DNA of 64,000 bases, taken from assembly GCF_000717175.1 (NCBI RefSeq), contig NZ_JNYD01000014.1, positions 87,527 through 151,526 on the forward strand, given 5' to 3'. A program made the position numbers and the translations under genes. This document shows positions 8,616 to 17,492 of the stretch, one piece after another. Position 1 is the stretch's first letter. Every line of letters begins with the position of its first letter. The notes beneath the pieces were generated by a model that was not told where the DNA came from, ran no database searches, and worked only from the letters and a program-made list of their open reading frames with translations. Origin of the DNA: Pseudonocardia autotrophica (lineage in GTDB: Bacteria > Actinomycetota > Actinomycetes > Mycobacteriales > Pseudonocardiaceae).

Positions 8616-10184
8616 ATGGGGCGTGACAGGAGAGCGTCGTCGAGGGTGCTGGCGGTGCTGGTCGCCGTGGTGGCCTTGCTCGCCGCCGCGTGCGGCGGCG
8701 GGAGCGGGGGCGGGACGGGTTCGGGGCAGGCCACACAGGCCGACCCGAACGCCACCCTGCGCTTCGCCTGGTCGCAGGCGGTGTCGACCTTCGACCCGCA
8801 CAGGTCCGGCAACCCCTGGGACAACGTCGTCTACCAGCTGCCCTACGACCACCTGATCAGGGCGGACACGTTCGGCGAGCTCAAGCCGCAGCTCGCGACG
8901 AAGTGGGAGTTCGTCGACGACGGCAAGGCCCTGGTGCTCGACCTCCGGGACGACGTCACGTTCGTCGACGGCACGAAGTTCGACGCCACCGCCGCGAAGG
9001 CGAACCTCGACCGGGCGCGGTTCTCCGAGACCAGCGCGGTGAAGGGCCTGATCCGGGCGATCCAGGACGTGCAGGTCGTGTCGCCGACCCAGGTGCGGAT
9101 CAACCTGAACGGGCCGGGCGGGAACCTGCCCAACTTCTTCTCCAGCTCGGCGGGCGTGATGATCAGCCCGGCGGCCTTCGACAACCCCGACCTGGACCAG
9201 AAGCCCGTCGGGTCGGGCATGGCCACGCTGGTCGAGTACGTGCCGAACCAGGTCGTGCGGTTCGAGCGGAACCCGAACTACTGGGACAAGGAGGCGGCCA
9301 AGGCCGCCAAGTACGAGATCTACGTGCAGCCGCAGGCCACGACGCGGATGAACATGCTGATCGGCGGCCAGGCGGACATCGCCAACCTCGAGGCCTCCCA
9401 GGCCGACCAGGCGAAGGCGGCCGGGCTCAACGCCGAGGCCTCGGCGAGCACCGCGATCCTCAACTTCTTCATGAACCCGGGCAAGGCGCCGTTCGACAAG
9501 CTCGAGGCCCGGGAGGCCCTGGAGCACTCCATCGACCGCACCGCGATCGTCGACGGCGTGTTCTTCGGCTACGGGACCCCCGTCGCCCAGTTCCTGCCCC
9601 CGGACCACTGGGGCTACGACCCGGCCGTCACGCCGGACGCGCCGGGCTTCAACCACGACCCGGCACGGGCGAAGCAACTGCTCGTCGAGGCCGGCTACCC
9701 GAACGGCGTCGACATCGAGTTCCTGATCCCCGGCATCGACAGCCACCGCTCGGCGGCCGAGGCCCTGATCCCGATGCTCGAGGCGGGCGGGTTCCGGGTG
9801 AAGCCGCGGGTCATCGACGCCGCCACCACGGCGGACACCTTCTTCGCGCGCGAGGAGGGCAACGCGCTGATCGGCATGGGGTCCCCGGTGGGCGACCCGA
9901 CGACGGCCTATCTCCCGGAGCTGCCGGACCAGTTCTACAACCCGTGGAACGTGAGCACGCCGCAGTTCGTGACGGCGTACGGCGCCGCGCTCCTCGGGAC
10001 CGACCCGCAGGCCCGCAGCCCGGCGGTGCGGCAGATGGTCGAGAGCGAGAAGGACATCCGCAAGCGCGTGCCGATCCACCAGCACACCCCGCCGATGGCC
10101 TTCACGAGCAAGGTGGTGCTGCCGTCCGAGGGCTACCGGGTGAACTTCATGTTCAGCCTCCGGGGGGTCGGCGTGGGGGCCTGA
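8616..10184 (+). CDS. ABC transporter substrate-binding lipoprotein, family 5 (copy 2)
   Basis: A 522-residue paralogue of the preceding gene, with signal peptide and lipobox LLAAAC (Cys26). Shared stretches include FDPHRSGNPWD, DLDQKPVGSGM, KAPFDKLEAREALEHSIDR and the final repeat-like DKRVPIHQH-type region. The ATG at 8616 is preceded by GAGACGAGG. Having a second binding protein for the same permeases suggests a widened ligand range. The gene ends facing the minus-strand DUF35 gene across a strong hairpin. Confidence 0.94.
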   Translation: MGRDRRASSRVLAVLVAVVALLAAACGGGSGGGTGSGQATQADPNATLRFAWSQAVSTFDPHRSGNPWDNVVYQLPYDHLIRADTFGELKPQLATKWEFVDDGKALVLDLRDDVTFVDGTKFDATAAKANLDRARFSETSAVKGLIRAIQDVQVVSPTQVRINLNGPGGNLPNFFSSSAGVMISPAAFDNPDLDQKPVGSGMATLVEYVPNQVVRFERNPNYWDKEAAKAAKYEIYVQPQATTRMNMLIGGQADIANLEASQADQAKAAGLNAEASASTAILNFFMNPGKAPFDKLEAREALEHSIDRTAIVDGVFFGYGTPVAQFLPPDHWGYDPAVTPDAPGFNHDPARAKQLLVEAGYPNGVDIEFLIPGIDSHRSAAEALIPMLEAGGFRVKPRVIDAATTADTFFAREEGNALIGMGSPVGDPTTAYLPELPDQFYNPWNVSTPQFVTAYGAALLGTDPQARSPAVRQMVESEKDIRKRVPIHQHTPPMAFTSKVVLPSEGYRVNFMFSLRGVGVGA

Positions 10185-10188
10185 CGGT

Positions 10189-10225
10189 CCGGCTGGTCGC
10201 CGCCGGTCAGGCGGCGACCAGCCGG
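10189..10225. terminator. Bidirectional terminator-like hairpin between convergent genes
   Basis: A perfect 16-bp inverted repeat (arms 10189-10204 and 10210-10225) with the 5-base loop GGTCA. It separates the second binding-protein gene (stop 10184) from the convergent DUF35 gene. The DUF35 stop codon (TCA on the plus strand, 10207-10209) sits in the loop, so the last five codons form one arm. There is no T-run on either side. It may act as a terminator in both directions or as a message-stabilising end. Confidence 0.6.
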
Positions 10226-10590
10226 AAGACCGGCACGGCCTCCGACCCGCCGTCCGCCCGCTCGTGGTGCAGCCGCACCCGCGCGCCGGTGGTGACCTCG
10301 TGCGGCTCCGCGCCGACCACGCACGACCACCACCAGGGCCCCTCGTCCAGCTCGACGATCACCAGCGGGAGGGTCGTGCCGTCCCGCCGGTGCGCCGCGG
10401 CGTGGCTCACCACCGTGCCGCCACCCTTGGCCGGGGTGGCGGTGAGGTCCGCCGCGGCGCAGGTCTCGCAGGCCGTCGCGTACGGCGAGGACAGGTGACC
10501 GTCGTGGCAGCGGCGCAGGAGCAGCTCGCCGCGGGCGGTGCCGTCGAAGAACTCCGCGGTCGCGGCGTCCCGTGCGACCTTCCCGACCAT
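10207..10590 (-). CDS. DUF35 / OB-fold, zinc-ribbon CoA-binding protein
   Basis: A 127-residue protein of the ChsH2-tail/DUF35 type. An N-terminal helix (AEFFDGTARGELLLRRC) is followed by a rubredoxin-like ribbon and an OB-fold (GGGTVVSHAAAHR...LVIVELDEGP). The first zinc-knuckle pair reads CHDG rather than CxxC; the second is CETC. Zinc binding may therefore be weakened or use His or Asp. Proteins of this family bind thiolase-like lipid-transfer proteins, as in the Ltp2-ChsH2 aldolase of steroid side-chain degradation. The gene overlaps its thiolase-like partner by one base (TGATG), which fits complex formation. Confidence 0.9.
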   Translation of the reverse strand: MVGKVARDAATAEFFDGTARGELLLRRCHDGHLSSPYATACETCAAADLTATPAKGGGTVVSHAAAHRRDGTTLPLVIVELDEGPWWWSCVVGAEPHEVTTGARVRLHHERADGGSEAVPVFRLVAA

Positions 10591-11798
10591 CAGGCCCTCC
10601 CGGGGGCGTGCGGGGACAGGACGAGGGTGGAGTGGTGGTCGAGCACGCCGCCGTTGCCGGACACCAGGACCACGTCGTGGTCGGCGACCTGCCGCTCCCC
10701 CGCTTCCCCGCGGGCCTGCAGCACCGCCTCGGACAGCGGCGTCATGCCCCACAGGTAGTAGGACGACAGCTGGCCGCCGCCGGTGTTGACCTTGAGCTTG
10801 CCGTCGGGGCCGAGGGTGCCGTCGGCGACGAACCGCCCGCCCTCGCCCTTGGGGCAGAACCCGTAGTCCTCCAGGGTGATCAGCACGGTGAACGTGTAGC
10901 AGTCGTAGAGTTCCACCACGTCCACGTCGGACACCGACAGGCCCGCCATCGCCAACGCCGCAGGTCCCGACCGGGCGGCGCCGGAGACCAGCCCGAAGTT
11001 CTCGTGGCGCAGCAGCGAGCGGCCCGGGTGCGCCTGGCCCCAGCCGTGCACGTGCACCGGCGGCCGGGCCAGGGACCCGGCCCGCTCCGCCGACGTCACG
11101 ACGACGGCGATGCCGCCGTTGGACACCAGGCAGCAGTCGAGCAGGTGGAAGGGCTCGGTGATCCAGCGCGAGGCGTGGTACTGCTCCAGGGTCAGCGGGT
11201 CCCGGAACTGGGCGCGCGGGTTCATGCCCGCCCACGCCCGCTGCCCGACGGCGATGTGCCCCAGCTGGTCCTGGGTGGTCCCGTAGGTGTCCATGTGCCG
11301 GCGGGCGGCGAGCGCGTACATCGACGTGGTGTCCGCGATCCCGCTCGCGCCGAGCACCCCGCGCCAGCCCACGGCACCCCTCGAGCCGTAGGCCGCGCCG
11401 GTGGACGTGCCCTGGCGCAGCGGGGCGTCCGCGAACACGCACGCGATCGTCCCGGCCATCCCCGAGGCCACCGCGAGCGAGGCGTACTGGACCATCTGCC
11501 CGGCCGTCGACCCGTACGACTGCATCTCCGACAGCACCGCTAGGTCGCGCAGGCCCAGGTCGCGGGCCAGCCCCAGGCCGACTCCGCCGCCGACGCCGGC
11601 CGAGGTGAGCAGGCCGTCGACGTCCTCGAGCGAGAGCCCGGCGTCCGCCACCGCCAGCCGCACGGCGTCCGCGGCGAACTCCGCGGCGGTGCGGTCGTAG
11701 ACCTTGCCCATCTCCGTCATCCCGAGCCCGACGATCGCGGGTGTACGGCCCCGGGGCATCGTCCGGGGTGTCAGAGGATCAGCCGCCGCCTCACCCAC
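10590..11798 (-). CDS. Thiolase-like lipid-transfer protein (SCP-x/Ltp type)
   Basis: Up to 402 residues in the thiolase fold. The N-terminal half has IVGLGMTEMGK and FAADAVRLAVADAGL. The C-terminal half has VELYDCYTFTVLITLEDYGF and NTGGGQLSSYYLWG, typical of the Ltp1/Ltp2 group. The position of the thiolase nucleophile lacks Cys (SYGSTAGQMVQ), so a plain thiolytic reaction is unlikely. Aldol-type cleavage with the DUF35 partner is a better guess. The start could be ATG 11798, which overlaps the upstream gene, or ATG 11759 (MPRGRTPAIVG), which gives 389 residues and matches the family N-terminus better. Confidence 0.88.
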   Translation of the reverse strand: MGEAAADPLTPRTMPRGRTPAIVGLGMTEMGKVYDRTAAEFAADAVRLAVADAGLSLEDVDGLLTSAGVGGGVGLGLARDLGLRDLAVLSEMQSYGSTAGQMVQYASLAVASGMAGTIACVFADAPLRQGTSTGAAYGSRGAVGWRGVLGASGIADTTSMYALAARRHMDTYGTTQDQLGHIAVGQRAWAGMNPRAQFRDPLTLEQYHASRWITEPFHLLDCCLVSNGGIAVVVTSAERAGSLARPPVHVHGWGQAHPGRSLLRHENFGLVSGAARSGPAALAMAGLSVSDVDVVELYDCYTFTVLITLEDYGFCPKGEGGRFVADGTLGPDGKLKVNTGGGQLSSYYLWGMTPLSEAVLQARGEAGERQVADHDVVLVSGNGGVLDHHSTLVLSPHAPGRA

Positions 11799-12957
11799 CG
11801 CGCACCTCCGAGAACGGGACGTCGCGGTCCACCTCGTACTCCTTCGGCAGGCCGAGGATCCGCTCGGCGATGATGTTGCGCTGGATCTGGTCGGTGCCCC
11901 CGCCGATCGAGGTGAAGTAGGCGTTGAGCGCCAGGAAGGTCGCCTCGTCGCCGATCGGCTCCTCCGGGCCTTCCACCATGGCCCGCGGGCCCGCCAGGGC
12001 GGTGCGCACCCGGGCGCTCTCGTGCAGGATCCGGGACATCGCGAGCTTGCCCAGCGACATCACCGACGACGAGGAGCCCTGCTCCACCTCGGCCTTGGCG
12101 CGCAACGCGTTCCACTCGTTGACCGTGCGCAGGGCCGCCACCCGGGCGAGGTCCTGGCGCACCACGGGATCGCCGAGCCGGCCGGTCTCGGCGGCCAGCC
12201 TCACGAGCTCGTCGCCCACCTCGGCCATGCCCCTGTCCGAGCGCCCCGCGCGGGCCCGGTCCCCCATGACCGACCGCTCGTAGGCCAGCGCGGTCTGCAG
12301 CACGCGCCAGCCCTCGCCGAGCCCGCCGAGCCGGTGCTCGTCCGGCACGCGCGCCCCGGTCAGGAAGACCTCGTTGAACTCCGACTCCCCGGTGATCTGC
12401 CGCAGCGGCCGGACCTCGACACCGGGCTGCCGCATCGGGAAGAGGAAGAAGGACAGTCCGCGGTGCTTCGGGACCGACCAGTCGGTGCGGCACAGCAACA
12501 TCCCGTAGTCCGCGGTGCGGGCCGACGAGGTCCAGACCTTCTGCCCGTCGACGACCCACTCGTCCCCGTCGGGGACCGCCCGGGTGCGGACGGCGGCGAG
12601 GTCCGATCCCGCGCCCGGCTCGCTGTAGAGCAGGCACATCGCCACCTCGCCCCGCAGCATCGGGCCGACGAACCGCTCCTTCAGCGCGTCCGAGCCGAAG
12701 CTCAGCACGGTGGCCGCGTACAGGTTGTGCCGGTCCTGCCCGGAGCCCGGGGCGCCGACGCGGCGGAACTCCTCCTCGACGACGTGGCCGTCGTCGTCGG
12801 ACAGACCGCGGCCGAACCAGCGGCGCGGCCAGCGCGGCGCGGCCCACCCCGCCTCGACGACCGCCGCGACGAACTCCGTCCGGGGTCGGCCTGCGCTCAT
12901 CGTCGCGGGGTCCCATTCGGCTGCCAGCCAGGCGGCGACCTCCGCGCGCACGCTCAT
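11791..12957 (-). CDS. Acyl-CoA dehydrogenase subunit (FadE type, A)
   Basis: A 388-residue flavoprotein subunit. The middle domain has LLYSEPGAGSDLA and WVVDGQKVWTSSA; the C-terminal domain has SIGGGTDQIQRNIIAERILGLP. The ATG at 12957 overlaps the stop of the neighbouring acyl-CoA dehydrogenase gene (ATGA). Adjacent pairs like this form alpha2beta2 heterotetramers in steroid catabolism (ChsE1-ChsE2 and related), acting on bulky or branched acyl-CoAs. This subunit keeps the FAD-binding pattern, and the pair is probably one enzyme introducing a 2,3-double bond. Confidence 0.93.
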   Translation of the reverse strand: MSVRAEVAAWLAAEWDPATMSAGRPRTEFVAAVVEAGWAAPRWPRRWFGRGLSDDDGHVVEEEFRRVGAPGSGQDRHNLYAATVLSFGSDALKERFVGPMLRGEVAMCLLYSEPGAGSDLAAVRTRAVPDGDEWVVDGQKVWTSSARTADYGMLLCRTDWSVPKHRGLSFFLFPMRQPGVEVRPLRQITGESEFNEVFLTGARVPDEHRLGGLGEGWRVLQTALAYERSVMGDRARAGRSDRGMAEVGDELVRLAAETGRLGDPVVRQDLARVAALRTVNEWNALRAKAEVEQGSSSSVMSLGKLAMSRILHESARVRTALAGPRAMVEGPEEPIGDEATFLALNAYFTSIGGGTDQIQRNIIAERILGLPKEYEVDRDVPFSEVRGG

Positions 12958-14072
12958 GTCATGCTCCTCTGCAGGTGGCGCTCCCGGTGGTAGGCGGCAT
13001 CCCCGAGCAGCTGGGCGCTCGTCCGGGCCCGGCGCAGGTAGAGATGGGCCGCCTGTTCCCAGGTGAAGCCGATCCCGCCGTGGATCTGGATCGAGTCCGC
13101 CGCGATCCGCACGAAGGCGTCGGAGCAGTAGGCGCGGACGAGGCTCGCCAGCGCCGGCAGGTCCGGGTCGCCCTCGTCGGCCGCCGCGGCCGCCCAGCGC
13201 GCCGCGGAGATCGCCGACTCGGACTCCAGCAGCAGGTCCGCGAGCATGTGCTTGATCGCCTGGAAGCCGCCGATGGGCCTCCCGAACTGCACACGCTCCT
13301 TGGCGTAGGCGACCGTCCGCTCCAGCACGAAGGCCGCGGCACCGGCCTGCTCGGACGCGAGCGCGACGGCGGCGAGGTCGAGCGTGCGGTCGAGCACCGG
13401 GCCGGCGCTCCCGTCCCGGCCGAGCAGCTCGCCCGGGGTGTCCGCGAACGTCACCCGCGCCAGCCTGCGCGTCCGGTCGACGGTCTGCAGCGGGTGCCGC
13501 TGCGCGAGCCGGCCGTCCACGGCGAAGAGCGAGAGGCCCGCCGGGGTGCGGGCGGGGACCAGCAGGAGATCGGCCGCGTGCCCGTCGACGACGTACGGCT
13601 CCTCCCCCGTCAGCCGCCAGCCCTCGGCGGTGCCCGCCGCGGCGACCCCCGAGCCGGGCGGACGACGGCCCGGGTCGGCCGCCGACACCGCCACGGTCGC
13701 GACGGTGTCGCCGGTGGCGATGCCGGGGAGGTACCGGGCCTGCGCGTCGGCGTCGTCGCACTCCAGCAGCAGGGTGGCGGCGAGGGCGACGGTGGCGAAC
13801 AGCGGTGCGCAGAGCAGCGCGCGCCCGGCCTCCTCCAGCACGATCCCCAGCTCGACGCGCCCCGCGCCGGCGCCGCCGTGGTCCGCGGGGACGATCAGTC
13901 CCTGCAGGCCGAGCTCGCCCGCCATCCGCTTCCAGACCGCGGGGTCGTGCCCGGCCCCGGTCTCCATCAGCCGGCGGACCTCGGCCTCCGGCGAGCACTC
14001 GGTCAGGAACCGCCGCACGGCCGCCCGCAGGTCGGCGTGCTCGGGCGGCACGGCGAAGGCCGGCATCTCCAC
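12954..14072 (-). CDS. Acyl-CoA dehydrogenase subunit (FadE type, B)
   Basis: A 372-residue partner subunit and the first gene of the minus-strand operon. It shows ERVQFGRPIGGFQAIKHMLAD and QIHGGIGFTWEQAAHLYLRRA; the Glu in GFTWE is at the position of the catalytic base in this subgroup. The middle domain is shorter and diverged (the usual TEP-GAGSD stretch reads AVSAADPG), as seen in one member of each ChsE-type pair. The start is ATG 14072 or, two codons later, ATG 14066. A divergent promoter region lies upstream. Confidence 0.92.
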   Translation of the reverse strand: MEMPAFAVPPEHADLRAAVRRFLTECSPEAEVRRLMETGAGHDPAVWKRMAGELGLQGLIVPADHGGAGAGRVELGIVLEEAGRALLCAPLFATVALAATLLLECDDADAQARYLPGIATGDTVATVAVSAADPGRRPPGSGVAAAGTAEGWRLTGEEPYVVDGHAADLLLVPARTPAGLSLFAVDGRLAQRHPLQTVDRTRRLARVTFADTPGELLGRDGSAGPVLDRTLDLAAVALASEQAGAAAFVLERTVAYAKERVQFGRPIGGFQAIKHMLADLLLESESAISAARWAAAAADEGDPDLPALASLVRAYCSDAFVRIAADSIQIHGGIGFTWEQAAHLYLRRARTSAQLLGDAAYHRERHLQRSMT

Positions 14073-14111
14073 CTCCGTCGGTTACGGACGACCGTCATCC
14101 GATATCACCCG

Positions 14112-14141
14112 ACCGTAGGCGCCGCCCGCGCGACATCGCAA
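14112..14141 (-). promoter_or_regulatory. Predicted promoter for the minus-strand acyl-CoA operon
   Basis: Read on the minus strand: -35 TTGCGA (14136-14141), an 18-base spacer, and -10 TACGGT (14112-14117). It lies 40 bases upstream of the start of the acyl-CoA dehydrogenase B gene. A direct repeat CGACCGT overlaps the -10 and recurs near 14090, flanking GATATC, and could be a regulator site. Confidence 0.5.
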
Positions 14142-14175
14142 GAGTGGCCCGGGTGGCCGCCACCTCGCCGGTCTA

Positions 14176-14204
14176 TTGCGGACGACAAGAGTTCGTTTTA
14201 GCGT
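14176..14204 (+). promoter_or_regulatory. Predicted promoter for the double CaiB gene
   Basis: -35 TTGCGG (14176-14181), a 17-base spacer, and -10 TAGCGT (14199-14204), placing the start site near 14211 and giving a leader of about 42 bases before the ATG at 14253. It is back to back with the minus-strand promoter, about 35 bases away, so one regulator (perhaps the nearby TetR protein) could control both units. Confidence 0.5.
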
Positions 14205-14252
14205 CCGGAAGGCTGTCTGACCGGCGCAACGGGGCGAGGTGGGCATTCCGCG

Positions 14253-16597
14253 ATGACCGACGGTGAGCTGCCCCTGCACGGGGTCCGCGTCCTCGACCTG
14301 GCCGACGGCGTCGCCGCGGTCACCACCCGCCTGCTGGCCGACCTCGGGGCGGACGTCGTGCGGGTCGAGCCCCCGGAGGGGGCGCCCGCGCGGCGCCGCG
14401 AGCCGGTCGTCGCCGGGACCGGCGTCGCACACCTGGTGCAGGACGCGAACAAGCGCTCGGCCGTCGTCGACGCAGCGGACCTGGCCCGGCTCGTCCGGTC
14501 GGCGGCGATCCTGGTGCACGACCGCCCGCCCGGCGCCGACGACGGGCTCACGGCGGAGGAGCTCCACGCGCTGAACCCGGCGCTGGTCGTGGTGGCGGTG
14601 ACGCCGTTCGGGCAGACGGGGCCCTACCGCGACCGGGTCGCCACGGACGAGGTGCTGCTGGCCATGAGCGGCGCGCTCGCCCGCTCCGGCAGGCCGGGGC
14701 TGCCGCCGCTGCCGCCGCCCGCGGCGATCGCGGGCCACTCCGCCGCCGTCCAGGCCGCGTGGGCCACGCTCGTCGCCTACGCCGGGGCCCTGGAGTCCGG
14801 TGTGGGCGATCTCGTCGACGTGTCCCTGCACGAGGCCCTCACCCACGCCGTGGACCCGGGCTTCGGCATCTCCGGCAGCGCGACCGGCGGGGCGCGCGCC
14901 ATCGGCACCCGGGACCGGCCGGACGTCGCACACCTCTACCCGATCTTCCCGTGCGCCGACGGGCACGTCCGCATCTGCGTGCTCAGCGGCGGCAGTGGCG
15001 CGGCATGTGGGGCTGGCTGGGCGAGCCCCCGGAGTTCGCCGATCCCCGCTTCGAGCACATCGGGATCCGGTTCGAGGCCCGGGACCGGCTGTACCCGCTG
15101 ATCGCGGCGCTGTTCGCCGGGCGCACCCGCGACGACCTGGTGGACGAGGGCCAGAAGCGGGGCGTCCCGACCGCCGCGGTGCTCTCCCCCGCCGAGGTCC
15201 TCGCGGCCGACCACTTCGCCGAACGCGGCGCCTGGGCGGAGGTGGCGACCGGCGCCGGGCCCCTGCGCGTCCCGGCGGGTCCGGTCGAGCTGGACGGCCG
15301 GCGGGCGGGCCTGCGCACCCCGGCCCCCGCCCTCGGCGCCCACACCGCCGAGGTCCTGACCGAGTGGGTGCGGCCCGCGCCCCCGCTGCCCGCCACCCCG
15401 CTCGCGGGCCTGCGCGTGCTCGACCTCGGGGTCATCGTCGTCGGCGCCGAGATGGGCCGGCTGTTCGCCGACCAGGGTGCCGAGGTCATCAAGATCGAGA
15501 ACCGGGCGTTCCCGGACGGCAGTCGGCAGACCGTCACCGACACCCCGATCACCCCGTCGTTCGTCTGGGGCCATCGCGGGAAGCTCGGGCTCGGGCTGGA
15601 CCTGCGCCGTCCCGAGGGGACCGAGGTGTTCCGGGCCCTCGTCGCCGAGTCCGACGTGGTCCTCACCAACTTCAGGCCGGGGACGATGGAGTCGCTCGGC
15701 CTCGGCTACGCCGACCTCGCCGCCGTCAACCCGCGGATCGTGGTGGTCGACTCCAGCGCGCTGGGCGCGACCGGCCCGTGGAGCAACCGCATGGGGTACG
15801 GGCCGCTGGTCCGCGCGTCGACGGGACTCGGCGCGCTCTGGCGGCACGACCCGGCCGACGGCGGCGCGTTCGGCGACGGTGCCACGGTCTACCCGGACCA
15901 CGTCGCCGCGCGCCTCGGCGCCCTCGCCGCCCTGGCCGCGGTGCTCGACCGGCCGCGACGCGGGCGGGGGCGCCGCGTCAGCGTGTCCCAGGCCGAGACC
16001 ATCCTGGCCCAGCTCGCCGAGGTGCTGGCCCTCGAGTCGCACGTGCCCGGCTCCGGCGTCGAGTGGGCACGGACCGGCCCGGACGCCCCGCGCGGCCCCT
16101 TCCCCTGCGCCGGCGACGACGAGTGGTGCGTCGTGGCGGTCCGCGACGACGCCGACTGGGCCCGGCTGCGGGCCGTCCTCGACCTGCCGGACGATCCCGG
16201 CCTGCGGACGGCGGCGGGACGGCGGGCCCGGCGCGGCGAGATCGGGGCGTGGGTCGCGGCCTGGACCCGGACGCGTCCGCCCGAGCAGGTGGCGGAGCTG
16301 CTGCAGCGGGCGGGGATCCCCGCCGGGGCCATGCAGCGGCTGGTCGACCACGCCGACGACCCGCACCTGCGCGCCCGCGGCTACTTCCGGCTGCTGCACC
16401 AGCCCCAGCTCGACGAGGTGCTGCCCACCGTCAACGGACCCGCGGTGTTCCGCAGGCTGCCGGAGCCGCGGCTGCGCCCGGCGCCGCTGCGCGCCGAGCA
16501 CACCGAGGAGGTGCTGGGCCGGGTGCTGGGCATGCCGGAACAGCGGATCGACGAGCTGGTCGAGTCCGGGGTGCTGGAGTCCCGCCGGAACGGCTGA
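14253..16597 (+). pseudogene. Double-domain CaiB/BaiF CoA-transferase, frameshifted
   Basis: Two CaiB domains in tandem, about 781 residues if restored. The first half (MTDGELPLHGVRVLDLADG) is in the frame of 14253; from about 14990 the protein continues in another frame (GMWGWLGEPPEFADPRFEH). Homologues read S-P-R-Q-W-R at the junction. Here AGCGGCGGCAGTGG is one base short between about 14986 and 14992. The first half keeps the catalytic-Asp pattern VDVSLHE; the second has VSVSQAE, with Ser for Asp. Downstream sequence is otherwise clean, which suggests a recent lesion or a sequencing error. The role would be CoA activation of an acid for beta-oxidation. Confidence 0.85.
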
Positions 16598-16647
16598 GCT
16601 GTTTCCGCGCGCAGCCGGCGCTCGAGCCCGCGCCCTCGGCCTGCCCC

Positions 16648-17316
16648 TCAGCCCGCGCCGGGCCGTCCCTCCAGCACGAGGTCGACGAGCTCCGCCGCGT
16701 ACCGCTCGCCGCCCGCGATCACGACCTTGCGCAGCCGGTCCGGGGTGGCGAGGGCGTGGTTGAGCATGGCGCCGCACACCGCGTCGAGGACGAGGGTCGG
16801 CGAGGTGCCCGGGGCCAGCTCGCCCCGGGCGATGCCGCGGCGGACGATCGCCCGGGCGGCACGCACGCGCTCCTCGTTGCGGCGCGCGTAGAGGTCGGCG
16901 AACACCTCGGGATGGGTGCGGGCGTCGACCAGCAGCCGCAGCCCCGCGATCCCCGGCGCCCCCAGGTACTCGACGAGGAGCTGGCGGGCGAGCACCACCA
17001 GCTGGTCCCGCACGGAGCCGGTGTCGGGCACGTCGATCCGGGTGCCCGAGCGCTCGATCGCGTCGACCAGCAACGCCCGCGCGGACAACCAGCGGCGGTA
17101 GAGGGCGGGGCGGCCGACACCCGCGCGGCGGGCGACCGCCTCGAAGTTGAACCCGGCCCACCCGAGGTCCGCGTAGACCTCCAGGGCGGCCTCGAGCACC
17201 TTGTGGTCGACCTCGGGGTCGCGCGGGCGGCCGGCCCGACGCGCGGGCGCCCCGGCCGCGCCGCCCGGGACGCCGGCGCGGTCCGCGGCCCCGTCCGCTC
17301 CGGGACTCGTCGACAT
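16648..17316 (-). CDS. TetR/AcrR family transcriptional regulator
   Basis: A 222-residue repressor-type protein. After an Ala/Gly-rich N-terminus, the DNA-binding domain lies at about residues 30-82, with the helix-turn-helix FEAVARRAGVGRPALYRRW. The C-terminal ligand domain is all-helical and diverse. ATG 17316 is chosen because upstream codons are low-complexity and fall in the promoter region of the divergent binding-protein gene. Its position in the centre of the island makes it a candidate local regulator, with a ligand perhaps derived from the imported compound. Confidence 0.9.
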   Translation of the reverse strand: MSTSPGADGAADRAGVPGGAAGAPARRAGRPRDPEVDHKVLEAALEVYADLGWAGFNFEAVARRAGVGRPALYRRWLSARALLVDAIERSGTRIDVPDTGSVRDQLVVLARQLLVEYLGAPGIAGLRLLVDARTHPEVFADLYARRNEERVRAARAIVRRGIARGELAPGTSPTLVLDAVCGAMLNHALATPDRLRKVVIAGGERYAAELVDLVLEGRPGAG

Positions 17317-17378
17317 GGCCGGAGTATCGCACCCGATGTGCGTCCGCCCATTCGACGCGGCCCACGGCTGGTCGGACT

Positions 17379-17411
17379 TCCGTTGTCCCCCGACGTGCCC
17401 GCGGTCACAGT
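17379..17411 (+). promoter_or_regulatory. Predicted promoter with shared TCCGTTGTCCC element
   Basis: The 11-mer TCCGTTGTCCC (17379-17389) contains a -35-like TTGTCC (17383-17388). Seventeen bases later comes CACAGT (17406-17411), a CANNNT -10. The same 11-mer and layout recur before the SDR gene at 19276. It lies 80 bases upstream of the third binding-protein gene and about 60 bases from the divergent TetR start. Confidence 0.4.
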
Positions 17412-17492
17412 GGCGGACGTCCCTGTGCGCGGGCGGACCCGGGTGGTCCGGCGCCCCGCGCTTCCCCGGCCCGCTCAGACGAGGAGACCCGT

